Shown here one piece after another: positions 8,103 through 16,767 of a stretch of 64,000 bases of DNA. How positions within the stretch are numbered: position 1 is the stretch's first letter; each line of letters starts with the position of its first letter. The notes under the pieces were generated by a model. That model was given only the letters and a program-made list of their open reading frames with translations. It had not been told where the DNA came from and made no database searches. Origin of the DNA: Paenibacillus phytorum (GTDB taxonomy: Bacteria; Bacillota; Bacilli; Paenibacillales; NBRC-103111); NCBI RefSeq assembly GCF_013141715.1, contig NZ_WHOA01000147.1:1-64000 (forward strand), in the 5' to 3' direction. A program made the translations under genes and the position numbers.

Positions 8103-9497
8103 ATGACTAAACAATTTGACCTCGTAATTCGGAAGGGCACCGTAGTCCTTAGAGAGGAAGTACGCCAGTTAGACATCGGTATTCAAGGTGGCAAAATTGC
8201 TGCGCTAGGCGAAAACCTCGCATACTCGGAGGATACACCTGTCTATGATGCGGAGCATTTGCACATTATGCCTGGGATGGTTGATGCTCATGTTCATTTC
8301 AATGAACCAGCACTCGGTCACTGGGAAGGGTTTGCTACCGGATCAGCAGCGCTAGCGGCTGGTGGCTGCACGACCTATATCGACATGCCGCTGAATGGCG
8401 TGCCTCCAACGGTTCGGCTAAGTGCGCTTGAGCGGAAGCTAGAAGCGGCTGAAGGACATTCCTTGGTCGATTATGCCCTGTGGGGCGGACTTGTTCCAGG
8501 CAATGTAGGCAATCTTCAAGAGCTGGCGGAAGCTGGCGTCATTGGATTTAAGGCGTTCATGTCTTGTCCTGGCGGAGAAGGGGAAGATATTTTCGCTGAG
8601 GTGGACGACCTGACCCTCTATGAAGGGATGAAAGAAATTGCCCGCTTGGGGCTAGTGCTCGCGCTTCATGCCGAAAGCGAGGAAATCGTATCCGAGTTGG
8701 CTGCGCAGGCTGTGAAAGAAGGCAAGCGCGGGGCGTTGGACTTCGTCGCGACGAGACCGATTGCAGCGGAGCTGGAAGCGGTGAACCGCGCACTGTTCTA
8801 CGCCGAGGAGACGGGCTGCAAGCTGCACTTCGTGCATATTAGCAGCGCGGAAGCTGTGCAGGCCATCACGGAGGCGAAGGCCAAAGGGCTGGACGTCACG
8901 GTAGAAACGTGTCCGCATTACTTAGTGTTAACTAGCGCCGATTTGGAGCGGCTAGGTCCAGTTGCCAAATGTGCGCCTCCACTGCGCACATCGGAGGATC
9001 AAGCTCAGCTGTGGGCGGCGCTGGCAGATGGGCAGTTGGACATCCTCGCCTCGGACCACTCGCCTTGCCCAACTCCTATGAAGCAAGGGAATTTCTTCGA
9101 GGCGTGGGGCGGGATATCCGGCGCGCAAAGCTCGCTGGAGCTTATGCTGGACGAAGGCTATCTACGCAGAGAGGTGCCGCTGCCTATGTTGTCGCGCATG
9201 CTATCTCTTGAGCCAGCCAAGCGTTTTGGGCTGCATCCGCGCAAAGGTGAAATCGCTTTAGGTGCGGACGCTGATTTTGCTTTAGTGGATATGAAGCTGA
9301 GCTACTCTCTTCAGGAGAGTGATCTACTTTACCGACATAAACATAGCCCTTATGTAGGAAAAGCGTTCGGATGTCGGGTGAAAGCGACCTTCTTACGAGG
9401 TGCTAAGGTGTATGAGCTTGGTGTAGGGGGAGCGGAGAAAGCAGACGGGATTTGGATGCGCTACGCTGCAGTGATCGGAGGTGAGGATGGTGGCTAA
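8103..9497 (+). CDS. pucH: Allantoinase
   Basis: This amidohydrolase of about 464 residues converts allantoin to allantoate. Metal-site residues are visible: His63 and His65 (VDAHVHFNEP), a probable carboxylated Lys150 (GFKAFMS), His189, His245 (HFVHISS) and Asp318 (LASDHSPC). An earlier in-frame ATG exists at 8076, but the ATG at 8103 has a GAGGGAGG box at 8088-8095, so I place the start there. The GFKAFMS form separates allantoinase from dihydropyrimidinase, and context agrees. Confidence 0.95.
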   Translation: MTKQFDLVIRKGTVVLREEVRQLDIGIQGGKIAALGENLAYSEDTPVYDAEHLHIMPGMVDAHVHFNEPALGHWEGFATGSAALAAGGCTTYIDMPLNGVPPTVRLSALERKLEAAEGHSLVDYALWGGLVPGNVGNLQELAEAGVIGFKAFMSCPGGEGEDIFAEVDDLTLYEGMKEIARLGLVLALHAESEEIVSELAAQAVKEGKRGALDFVATRPIAAELEAVNRALFYAEETGCKLHFVHISSAEAVQAITEAKAKGLDVTVETCPHYLVLTSADLERLGPVAKCAPPLRTSEDQAQLWAALADGQLDILASDHSPCPTPMKQGNFFEAWGGISGAQSSLELMLDEGYLRREVPLPMLSRMLSLEPAKRFGLHPRKGEIALGADADFALVDMKLSYSLQESDLLYRHKHSPYVGKAFGCRVKATFLRGAKVYELGVGGAEKADGIWMRYAAVIGGEDGG

Positions 9498-10779
9498 GAT
9501 GACACCGAACTCGCTAGATTTGCTGTCACTATACGCCGAGCAGATGCTCGAAGTACTGGAGTGGCTTTCCTCGTATGGCGCTGACCCAGAAGGGGGAGTC
9601 ACCCGTTTGCTATATACAGAGCCATGGCTGCAGGCGCAGCAGGCTCTTACCCAAAAAATGCGCGAGATGGGGCTGGAAGCTGGCTTCGATGCCGTTGGTA
9701 ATGTTTTCGGAAAACTGCAAGGGAATAACCTCGCTTTGAAGTCGGTTCTCACAGGTTCTCATGTAGACACGGTGAAAAACGGCGGTAAATACGATGGGGC
9801 ATACGGCATAGTAGCCTCGATGATGGCACTTGGTTATTTGAAGGCTGCTTATGGGACGCCGAAACGAACTCTTGAAGTGGTTTCATTCTGTGAAGAAGAG
9901 GGAAGTCGCTTCCCGTTAGCTTATTGGGGCTCTGGACATGTGACCGGTGTGAGATCGCTGGCTGGAGCTTCGGAGATTGCTGATCTTGAAGGTGTGACTA
10001 TGCTTGAGGCAATGCAGCAAGCTGGATTCGACACTGCAAGTGTAAGTGAACACCCTGCGAAGCGCGAAGATATTGGAGCGTATATTGAGATTCATATCGA
10101 ACAAGGCTCTGTACTGGAGTATAAGCAGAAACAGATTGGCATAGTAACAGCGATTGTTGGCCAAATAAGATTAACGGTTAACGTAACGGGTACTTCAAAT
10201 CATGCCGGGACGACCCCGATGACGATGCGAAAGGATGCTCTTGCAGGAGCTGCGGAAATGTTGGCTCTGACAGAGCGGATGGCGCTGGAAGAGGGGGAAC
10301 CGCTTGTAGCTACCGTTGGTCGTTTGGAAGTGAAGCGGGGAACATCGAACGTGGTACCTGGGGAAGTTGAATTTACGCTGGATATTCGGCATACTGACGA
10401 GTGGAAGATGGATGCTTTTCGTGCGAGATTGCTAGCTGAGTTTGAAGTAATCGCGATGCGAAGAGATCTTCATATAGATACGACCTTAAATTTACATGCT
10501 TCGCCTGTGGCTATGCATGAAGGGATTTCGGCAGAAATTGAAGCTGCCTGTGATGCACATGGGTTCGAGAGTATGCGGCTGCCAAGCGGGGCAGGGCATG
10601 ATGCTCAGTTGTTCGGGCCGATATGTCCGACAGCGATGATCTTCGTTCCAAGTCGCGCTGGCATTAGCCACAGTCCTGATGAGTTTACGGAACCGGCCGA
10701 TCTGGTTGCTGGGTTCCAAACATTGATTCATGTGTTATACCAATATGGCTATGGGGGGAAAGTAGATGAAATCTTATAA
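9487..10779 (+). CDS. pucF: Allantoate amidohydrolase
   Basis: This M20-family metallohydrolase of about 430 residues hydrolyses allantoate, releasing ammonia, CO2 and ureidoglycine. Motifs include GSHVDTVKNGGKYDG (bimetal centre), a paired-glutamate EEEGSRF, HIEQGSVLE and the dimerisation-domain GTSNHAGTTPM. GTG 9481 or ATG 9487 could start it; the GGAGG box at 9477-9481 favours 9487. It overlaps the end of pucH. The related N-carbamoyl-L-amino-acid hydrolases share the fold, but context decides. Confidence 0.92.
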   Translation: MVAKMTPNSLDLLSLYAEQMLEVLEWLSSYGADPEGGVTRLLYTEPWLQAQQALTQKMREMGLEAGFDAVGNVFGKLQGNNLALKSVLTGSHVDTVKNGGKYDGAYGIVASMMALGYLKAAYGTPKRTLEVVSFCEEEGSRFPLAYWGSGHVTGVRSLAGASEIADLEGVTMLEAMQQAGFDTASVSEHPAKREDIGAYIEIHIEQGSVLEYKQKQIGIVTAIVGQIRLTVNVTGTSNHAGTTPMTMRKDALAGAAEMLALTERMALEEGEPLVATVGRLEVKRGTSNVVPGEVEFTLDIRHTDEWKMDAFRARLLAEFEVIAMRRDLHIDTTLNLHASPVAMHEGISAEIEAACDAHGFESMRLPSGAGHDAQLFGPICPTAMIFVPSRAGISHSPDEFTEPADLVAGFQTLIHVLYQYGYGGKVDEIL

Positions 10780-12010
10780 AGACTTGTCGCCCTCGCTGCG
10801 AACGATAATGACCCCAGGACCTGTGGAGGTCGACCCGCGGGTACTGCGGGCGATGTCTTATCCGATTCTGGGACAGTTCGATCCTGAGTTCACTGAACTG
10901 ATGAATGAGACGATGGAGATGCTTCGCGATGTCTTTCAAACAAAAAATCAATGGGCATTTCCGATAGATGGCACCTCGCGTTCGGGTATTGAGGCTGTTC
11001 TAGTTAGTGTGATTGAACCGGGGGACAAAGTGCTTGTTCCGATCTATGGCCGTTTTGGCAATCTGCTTGTCGAAATCTCGGAGCGCTGCGGTGCAGAGGT
11101 TGTCCTGCTGGAGAGAGAATGGGGCACGGTGTTCGATCCAGAGGAAATCATCGCTGCCATACACCGGGAAAAACCGAGCATCGTAGCGATCGTTCATGGC
11201 GAAACATCCACAGGTTGTATCCAACCGTTTGATGGTATCGGAGCAGCCTGCCGTGAAGTGGATGCACTGCTTGTTGTTGATGCCGTCGCTACGATTGGCG
11301 GAGTCCCGGTAAAGACAGACGAATGGCAGCTGGATGCTGTTATCGGTGGAACGCAAAAGTGTTTATCCGTCCCATCCGGCATGTCGCCAATTACGTATAA
11401 CGAGCGAGTCGAAGCCAAGGTTATGCGACGCAAAACCATTGAACGGGGACTGCGTGAGAAAGGTTCGGCTGTATCAGCTAGGAAGCCAGTGGCAAGCAAC
11501 TATTTCGACCTAGGCCAGCTCCAGGACTACTGGAGTCCGAAACGGCTCAATCATCATACGGAGGCGACCTCGATGCTGTACGCTTTGCGCGAGGGTCTGC
11601 GTCTTGTCCTGCAGGAAGGTCTAGAAGAGCGATACCGTCGTCATCAGCGTCATGAAGCTGCGTTAGTTGCAGGCTTGAAGGCAATGGGCTTATCGCTATA
11701 CGGGAATCCGGACTGTAAGCTGACGGTTGTGACCTGCATCCATATTCCAGATGGAATCGCTGGTGAATCCGTGCGTTCGATGCTGTTAAATAGTTTCGGC
11801 ATTGAAATCGCCAGTTCTTTCGGACCTCTAAAAGGGCAAATTTGGCGAATCGGCACGATGGGTTTTAGCTGCAATCAGAAAAACGTGCTCCACGTGCTGG
11901 GTGCACTGGAAGCAGTTCTCCTATGGCACGGCGCCGATATTACAGTCGGTAAGGCTTTGCAAGCAGCGTTAACTTTGTATGCTCGTAAAGAGGAGGAGCT
12001 GCCATGTTAA
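10766..12010 (+). CDS. pucG: (S)-Ureidoglycine-glyoxylate aminotransferase
   Basis: This 414-residue PLP-dependent class V aminotransferase resembles B. subtilis PucG, which transfers the amino group of ureidoglycine to glyoxylate, giving oxalurate and glycine. The PLP lysine is Lys198 in GGTQKCLSVPSG. It overlaps pucF by 14 bp. By sequence alone it could be a general alanine- or serine-glyoxylate aminotransferase; the place directly after allantoate amidohydrolase makes ureidoglycine the likely donor. Confidence 0.88.
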   Translation: MKSYKDLSPSLRTIMTPGPVEVDPRVLRAMSYPILGQFDPEFTELMNETMEMLRDVFQTKNQWAFPIDGTSRSGIEAVLVSVIEPGDKVLVPIYGRFGNLLVEISERCGAEVVLLEREWGTVFDPEEIIAAIHREKPSIVAIVHGETSTGCIQPFDGIGAACREVDALLVVDAVATIGGVPVKTDEWQLDAVIGGTQKCLSVPSGMSPITYNERVEAKVMRRKTIERGLREKGSAVSARKPVASNYFDLGQLQDYWSPKRLNHHTEATSMLYALREGLRLVLQEGLEERYRRHQRHEAALVAGLKAMGLSLYGNPDCKLTVVTCIHIPDGIAGESVRSMLLNSFGIEIASSFGPLKGQIWRIGTMGFSCNQKNVLHVLGALEAVLLWHGADITVGKALQAALTLYARKEEELPC

Positions 12011-13599
12011 ACATCATGCCGCGAGCCGAGCGTGCCATGATTGCTACGCCTCATTACTTGGCTAGCAGTGTGGGGAGTGCCATTTTGCAGCAGGGAGGCA
12101 ATGCGTTTGATAGCGCGATTGCGATCAGTGCGACACTTGGAGTCGTCTATCCACATATGACTGGGCTTGGCGGCGATGCCTTTTTTCTCATGCACGATGC
12201 TGCGACGGGCACATTTACAGGCTTTAATGGAAGCGGGAAGTCTGCTGCGCAGGCGACGCCTGATTTTTACAAGGATAAAGGGTTACATGCGATTCCCCAA
12301 AGAGGAATTCTTAGTGCCATAACCGTTCCGGGAATGGTCGATGCCTGGTGGCAAGTGTGGGAGAAGTACGGAAAGCTGCCGTGGGAGAAGCTGCTCGATC
12401 CAGCGATTGTTTATGCGGAAAAGGGTTTTCCTATCTCGCGTAATTTGCTTTTTTGGATGCGTAAGGATGAGGCTTTCATTCGTGCTTCTGAGCAGCTGAG
12501 TGCCTTATATATGGCTGACGGAGAGCTTTTGAAGGAAGGGGATCGTCTTGTTCAGAAAGACATGGCCCATACGCTGCGTATAGTACAACGTGAAGGTAGA
12601 GATGCCTTTTATAAGGGTTCTTTGATGCAAACGGTTGTTGACAACATTCAGCGAGATGGTGGATTGCTGCAGGAAGATGATTTCCGGAATTATTCCGGAG
12701 AATGGGTGGAATTGCTTTCGACAACATACCGTGGTTATGAAATTTATCAAATGCCGCCGAATTCACAAGGATTCACAGCGCTAATGATGATGAATATGCT
12801 GGAAAATATAGAGGTTAGTGCGGTTCCGCGGGCCTCCGCAAATTTTTATCATATGATGTCAGAAGTGATCAAAAAGGCGTTCAGAGACCGTGATCTTTAC
12901 TTGACGGATCCTCGTTTCCGGGAAATTCCGCTGGAGCGACTGATTTCTAAAGCCTATGCGGCGGAGCTCTGGAATGAAATTCAAGCGGAACCGCTCAAGG
13001 CGAGTGAGCACCTGTCACCAGCGATCGGGCAGGATACGGCCTATGCGGCTGTTGTTGATGATGAAGGGAATTCGGTTTCGTTTATACAGAGCTTATATTT
13101 CGACTTCGGTGCTGCTTATGTACCAGGCGATACGGGCATTATTATGCAAAATCGGGGCTCTTTTTTTTCACTGGATCCCGCATGCGCGAACGTTCTAGAA
13201 CCGAATAAAAGGTCATTTCATACCTTAATGCCTGCCATGGTGAGCAAAGAGGGGAAGCCTTACATGCTTTTTGGTACACAAGGTGGAGAAGGCCAGCCGC
13301 AAACACAGCTTTCCATACTGACAGGCGTGCTGGATTATGGTTTGTCCATTCAAGAAGCCATATCGCTACCGCGTTGGGTATACGGCCGTACGTGGGGGGA
13401 AGATGGCGATGCGCTGAAGCTCGAGCACCGTCTGGATGGCGAGGTATATGCACGTTTGAAAAGGTGGGGACATCGTGTTGAACCTGTGCACCCTTGGGAT
13501 GGGATTATGGGGCAAGCGCAGGGCATTGTGATTGATGAGAAAGGTTTCATGAGCGGTGCTGCGGATCCTCGCGGTGACGGTTTAGCGATCGGTTGGTAG
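12004..13599 (+). CDS. Gamma-glutamyltransferase family, probable oxamate amidohydrolase
   Basis: This 531-residue Ntn-hydrolase of the gamma-glutamyltranspeptidase family has N-terminal AxGGNAFDSAIA and GLGGDAFF segments. The likely nucleophile is Thr345 in GQDTAYAAVVD, where the precursor would self-cleave. No signal peptide is present, so it is cytosolic, unlike secreted Ggt. It overlaps pucG by 7 bp. In Klebsiella the family member HpxW hydrolyses oxamate in purine degradation. Since PucG yields oxalurate, which can be converted to oxamate, an HpxW-like role is the best inference. A glutathione-type role is less likely here. Confidence 0.7.
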   Translation: MLNIMPRAERAMIATPHYLASSVGSAILQQGGNAFDSAIAISATLGVVYPHMTGLGGDAFFLMHDAATGTFTGFNGSGKSAAQATPDFYKDKGLHAIPQRGILSAITVPGMVDAWWQVWEKYGKLPWEKLLDPAIVYAEKGFPISRNLLFWMRKDEAFIRASEQLSALYMADGELLKEGDRLVQKDMAHTLRIVQREGRDAFYKGSLMQTVVDNIQRDGGLLQEDDFRNYSGEWVELLSTTYRGYEIYQMPPNSQGFTALMMMNMLENIEVSAVPRASANFYHMMSEVIKKAFRDRDLYLTDPRFREIPLERLISKAYAAELWNEIQAEPLKASEHLSPAIGQDTAYAAVVDDEGNSVSFIQSLYFDFGAAYVPGDTGIIMQNRGSFFSLDPACANVLEPNKRSFHTLMPAMVSKEGKPYMLFGTQGGEGQPQTQLSILTGVLDYGLSIQEAISLPRWVYGRTWGEDGDALKLEHRLDGEVYARLKRWGHRVEPVHPWDGIMGQAQGIVIDEKGFMSGAADPRGDGLAIGW

Positions 13600-13630
13600 G
13601 ACGATAAATCCATAAAGCGAGGTGCGATGA

Positions 13631-14623
13631 GTGATGGAAGCTTATGACATTTTGCAAGCGGTGGAGAGTAATGCGCAGGTGCGTGTATTAGCGACGGTCA
13701 TTCATGTGGAAGGCCATGCTTATCGCAAACAAGGGGCAGTCATGCTGCTGATGGCGGATGAAAGCTCGCTAGGTAGTATTTCTCCTGGATGTTTGGAAGC
13801 GGATCTATCCGCATACTTACCTGCTGTATGGGAGTCGCAAAAACCGCAAATGGTGGAGTACGACATGAGACCGGCAGACGATTTCGGCTGGGGTGAAACG
13901 ATTGGATGCGGCGGGTTGATTCGTATCTTGCTGGAGCCTGTTTCCGGGGAGCTGCTTGTTAATCTACTGGTGGTAAAAGCTAGCTTGGACCGTGGGGAGG
14001 CTGTGCAACTGCTGCGCACATTCACGGATGGGTATTCGAACATAACGTATACGTTGTGTGATACCAATGATGATGTGTCTACAGACCGACACTCCGTGTA
14101 TGCCTCATTGTTTACGCCGAAGCCGAGGGTTATTGTGTTTGGGGCGAATCCAGATGCAATTCCGCTTGCCCAAATGGCTGTAAGTGTTGGGTTTCGCGTG
14201 GTCGTAGCGGACTGGCGAGAAGCTTACTGCAATGTGGAGCGTTTTCCGGAGACGGAGACGGTCGTGGCTTTTCCAGAGCAATTGGTGGAACAATTGAAGC
14301 TGAATGCGCAGGATTATGTCATTGTCATGAGTCACCAGTTTGAGAAGGATGCAGCATTCGTACGAGGAGCTATGGAATCAAGCCTGCGTTACCTAGGTAT
14401 CATGGGTTCGAGGGATCGAACGGAGAAGATGCTTGAAGGATTAGAGCGGCCGGATTGGCTGCACTATCCCGTTGGTTTAGACATTGGCTCGGAAGGCCCT
14501 GTTGAAAATGCAGTCAGTATAGTAGCTGAATTGATACGTATTAAGCGTGGTGTTCGCACGACTGGAGAGTGGGGCTCCTCTGCAGCCATGGGGCGAGATA
14601 TCCAAAGCTGCCGCCCTTGGTGA
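13631..14623 (+). CDS. pucA: XdhC-family xanthine dehydrogenase maturation factor
   Basis: This 330-residue protein has an N-terminal XdhC/CoxI domain (ATVIHVEGHAYRKQGAVMLL, with conserved CGG in IGCGGLIRI) and a C-terminal Rossmann-like XdhC_C domain (VIVFGANPDAIPLAQ). In the family, XdhC binds molybdenum cofactor and mediates insertion of the sulfurated form into xanthine dehydrogenase. GTG 13631 or ATG 13634 may start it, behind a GAGGTG box. It overlaps the next gene by 4 bp. It lies ahead of the xdh subunit genes but in a separate transcription unit. Confidence 0.88.
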   Translation: MMEAYDILQAVESNAQVRVLATVIHVEGHAYRKQGAVMLLMADESSLGSISPGCLEADLSAYLPAVWESQKPQMVEYDMRPADDFGWGETIGCGGLIRILLEPVSGELLVNLLVVKASLDRGEAVQLLRTFTDGYSNITYTLCDTNDDVSTDRHSVYASLFTPKPRVIVFGANPDAIPLAQMAVSVGFRVVVADWREAYCNVERFPETETVVAFPEQLVEQLKLNAQDYVIVMSHQFEKDAAFVRGAMESSLRYLGIMGSRDRTEKMLEGLERPDWLHYPVGLDIGSEGPVENAVSIVAELIRIKRGVRTTGEWGSSAAMGRDIQSCRPW

Positions 14624-15264
14624 GCGCTGTGAAGAAGAAGGTCGTTGGTGTTTACTTGGCGGCAGGCAGCAGCAGACGGATGGGGACAGCGAAGCAGTCG
14701 TTAGAAATGGCTGAAGGCATACGGCTTGGCGGGGTTGCTTTGCTGAAAGCTCTTCATTCCGAACTGCATAGTGTGGTTGTTGTCGTGCGTGTTGGTGATC
14801 CCTTGGATTGGTTACCAGAAGAAGCTCACATGCATATATTATTAGGCAGATGCCGTATTGAAATATGTGCGGACGTCGAAAGCGGGATGGCGCACTCGCT
14901 GCGCACGGGGATCCAGGTGGCGGAAGAGGTGAGTGCAGATGGCATCTTAGTCCTGTTGGCGGATCAGCCTTTCGTAGATGATCAGATGTTAATTCGCCTT
15001 ACGAATATGTTTAATAAGGAAGCGGACTACGATTATATCGCTAGCGGGGATAAGGGGATACCGAAGCCTCCTGTTATTTTGGGGCGAGGGATGTGGCCGG
15101 CGGCGGCTGCATTGGAAGGGGATGCCGGAGCGCGATCCTTGTTTCACTTGCCAGCGTACCGCGGTCAAATTGTGGAAGAGGAAAACCAGTTGAAGTTTAT
15201 GGATATTGACACCTTGGATCGTTATGAACAGGCTAAAAAATATTTTCGCACCAATATATGTTAA
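14620..15264 (+). CDS. pucB: Molybdenum cofactor nucleotidyltransferase (MobA-like)
   Basis: A protein of about 214 residues of the NTP-transferase/MocA family. The N terminus carries the nucleotide-binding motif LAAGSSRRMGTAKQ and a mid-protein LLADQPFVDD. Such proteins attach CMP or GMP to molybdopterin for xanthine dehydrogenase-type enzymes. The reading frame is open further upstream (14569), but GTG 14620 in the GTGA overlap with the XdhC stop is the natural coupled start. A terminator follows, so it ends the catabolic operon. Confidence 0.85.
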   Translation: MSAVKKKVVGVYLAAGSSRRMGTAKQSLEMAEGIRLGGVALLKALHSELHSVVVVVRVGDPLDWLPEEAHMHILLGRCRIEICADVESGMAHSLRTGIQVAEEVSADGILVLLADQPFVDDQMLIRLTNMFNKEADYDYIASGDKGIPKPPVILGRGMWPAAAALEGDAGARSLFHLPAYRGQIVEEENQLKFMDIDTLDRYEQAKKYFRTNIC

Positions 15265-15277
15265 CTTAAATAACATA
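15260..15277 (-). promoter_or_regulatory. Possible inverted copy of the purine-region box
   Basis: The minus strand reads TATGTTATTTAAGTTAAC, close to the reverse copy near 1704 and similar to the forward box at 15338. It overlaps the stop codon of pucB. Two opposed copies about 75 bp apart could allow looping, but this is speculative. Confidence 0.3.
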
Positions 15278-15290
15278 AAAGACGGAATGA

Positions 15291-15322
15291 GTGCATTATT
15301 ACTAATAATGTGCTATTTTTTT
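15291..15322 (+). terminator. Intrinsic terminator of the puc catabolic operon
   Basis: CATTATT/AATAATG arms flanked by GTG/TGC precede a run of seven or more T residues, directly after pucB. Confidence 0.75.
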
Positions 15323-15334
15323 ATACAAAAAAAC

Positions 15335-15382
15335 AAAATGATGTTATGTTAGTTGACGCAGTTTTTAGAAATTGTTTATAGT
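15335..15382 (+). promoter_or_regulatory. Promoter of the xanthine dehydrogenase operon with shared box
   Basis: TTGACG (15353-15358) and TATAGT (15377-15382) with an 18 bp spacer. The preceding 24 bp match the transporter promoter at 22 positions, including core GATGTTATGTTAGTTGAC. The box overlaps -35, which would suit a repressor or a closely contacting activator. The mRNA leader to the first gene is about 460 bases long. Bases 15383-15517 show no gene or clear structure. Confidence 0.7.
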
Positions 15383-15517
15383 ATATCTAATTTATATGCG
15401 GATGGCTTTTGAAAAACGGTTGGAGTGTAAAAGTTGATGCTGGTTATTCTGGATTTGGTGATTCGGGGGCTAGTTTGAGGGAATAAAGATTGGATAGCTG
15501 TAAGGATAAGCCCGAGG

Positions 15518-15692
15518 GGAACTACGATGCGTTATTTGCTCTGAAAATGCTGATATGGTGATTAAGAGGAACTAGGAGGCGCTATTTCGTTGTTTTTACC
15601 TCAGGAGAGCTCAAATTGCACCAATAAGGCACTCACGTTCCGCTAATTCAATTTAGAAGGGTGTTGTCCCCGAAATAGAGGCTTGTCGTTCC
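15518..15692. repeat. Palindrome-type array, family 5
   Basis: Four related units of about 21 bp, two forward (GGAACTA...GCTATTTC at 15518-15538 and 15568-15588) and two inverted (15621-15641 and 15672-15692). Centres are 50, 53 and 51 bp apart. The forward and inverted pairs together could form a large hairpin in the leader of the xdh operon. No coding potential is seen. Confidence 0.65.
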
Positions 15693-15723
15693 TCAAAAGT
15701 AGGTAGTTCCAATGAAAAGTGCT

Positions 15724-15824
15724 CAGTAACGGTTACGAAGTAAATATTTTTGGAAAAGGCAGTATCGCGTACGAAGTAAGTTTTCCAACGTAAAATGCAG
15801 TAACGGTTACGAAGTAAGTTTTTC
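15724..15824. repeat. Triple repeat around GTAACGGTTAC
   Basis: Three direct repeats of CAGTAACGGTTACGAAGTAA type start at 15724, 15760 and 15798, spaced 36 and 38 bp. Each contains a GTAAC/GTTAC palindrome (degenerate GTATCGCGTAC in the middle one). They lie 30-130 bp upstream of the first xdh gene. They may be binding sites or another repeat family; I cannot tell which. Confidence 0.65.
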
Positions 15825-15852
15825 TAAAGAAAAACTCTTAGGAGGGTTGTTC

Positions 15853-16767
15853 ATGTCAGTTCCTTTGTACCAGCTGCCAGAGCAGCAGCCTTCAGTATGG
15901 CAGCCTACGAGTGTAGCGGAAGCCATGCGCATGAAGCATAAATGGGGAGATGACTCAGTACTCATTGCTGGGGGCACCTGGCTCCGCACTCGCTGGGAAA
16001 ACGGTCTCTCACCGCTCCCACAGCATCTGATTAGCCTTGGTAATATCCCATCTCTATCGGGATTAACGGTTGATTCTCTTGGACACATTCATATAGGGCC
16101 AGCTCTTTGTTTAGCAGATTTGATGAAAAATGAACTGGTTAGGCAAAGATGCGGGCTCCTAGTGCAAGCCTGCTCTGAGATCGCAGCGCCTTCTGTACGA
16201 AATTTAGCCTCTATCGGAGGTAACGTAATGTCACGAACGGGGGACCTCATTCCTGTATTACTTGTCATGGATGCCCAAATCATTTGCTCGGATGGACAGA
16301 ATGAACGTTCACTGGCGCTGGCCGAGTGGCTGGAAAGTCCTATTTCGTCTCAGAACGAGGTAATGACAGGGATCGTGGTGCCAACGGCGGCTCCGTTGAA
16401 AGAGGAGAGTAAGTATGAGTTTTATCTGAAGGTGGGACGAAGAGAAGCGTTCACCCCATCGGTTGTAACGGTAGCTGGAAGGCTGTCTCTAGGAAAGGAT
16501 GGAACCCTTACTAGCATTGCGATAGCTGCGGGTGGAGGAAGCGCTGTTCCAGCAAGGTTTAAGGATCAGGAAGCCGCTGCCATTGGCCAGTCTTTATCCA
16601 AGGAGCTTCTGAAGTATCTGCATAAGGGAGTGTTTGCGGAATTTGATGCTGTGGCTGATGATTATGCTGGGGTTACTTATCGGAAGCAGACAGCGGCTAA
16701 TCTCATCGTTTCTGAATGCTATAAAGCGTGGCAAAAAGGAGGCGGAGCGGATGCTCCTAGGTCGTGA
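15853..16767 (+). CDS. pucC: Xanthine dehydrogenase FAD-binding subunit
   Basis: This protein of about 304 residues is the medium subunit of a three-subunit xanthine dehydrogenase. The FAD-binding PCMH-type domain shows AGGTWLRTRWENG near residue 38 and the conserved SVRNLASIGGNVMSRT near residue 115; a CO dehydrogenase flavoprotein C-terminal domain follows. ATG 15853 lies 6 bp after GGAGGG; a TTG at 15847 is less likely. It passes electrons from the iron-sulfur subunit to NAD. The Mo subunit starts 16 bp before its stop. Confidence 0.92.
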   Translation: MSVPLYQLPEQQPSVWQPTSVAEAMRMKHKWGDDSVLIAGGTWLRTRWENGLSPLPQHLISLGNIPSLSGLTVDSLGHIHIGPALCLADLMKNELVRQRCGLLVQACSEIAAPSVRNLASIGGNVMSRTGDLIPVLLVMDAQIICSDGQNERSLALAEWLESPISSQNEVMTGIVVPTAAPLKEESKYEFYLKVGRREAFTPSVVTVAGRLSLGKDGTLTSIAIAAGGGSAVPARFKDQEAAAIGQSLSKELLKYLHKGVFAEFDAVADDYAGVTYRKQTAANLIVSECYKAWQKGGGADAPRS

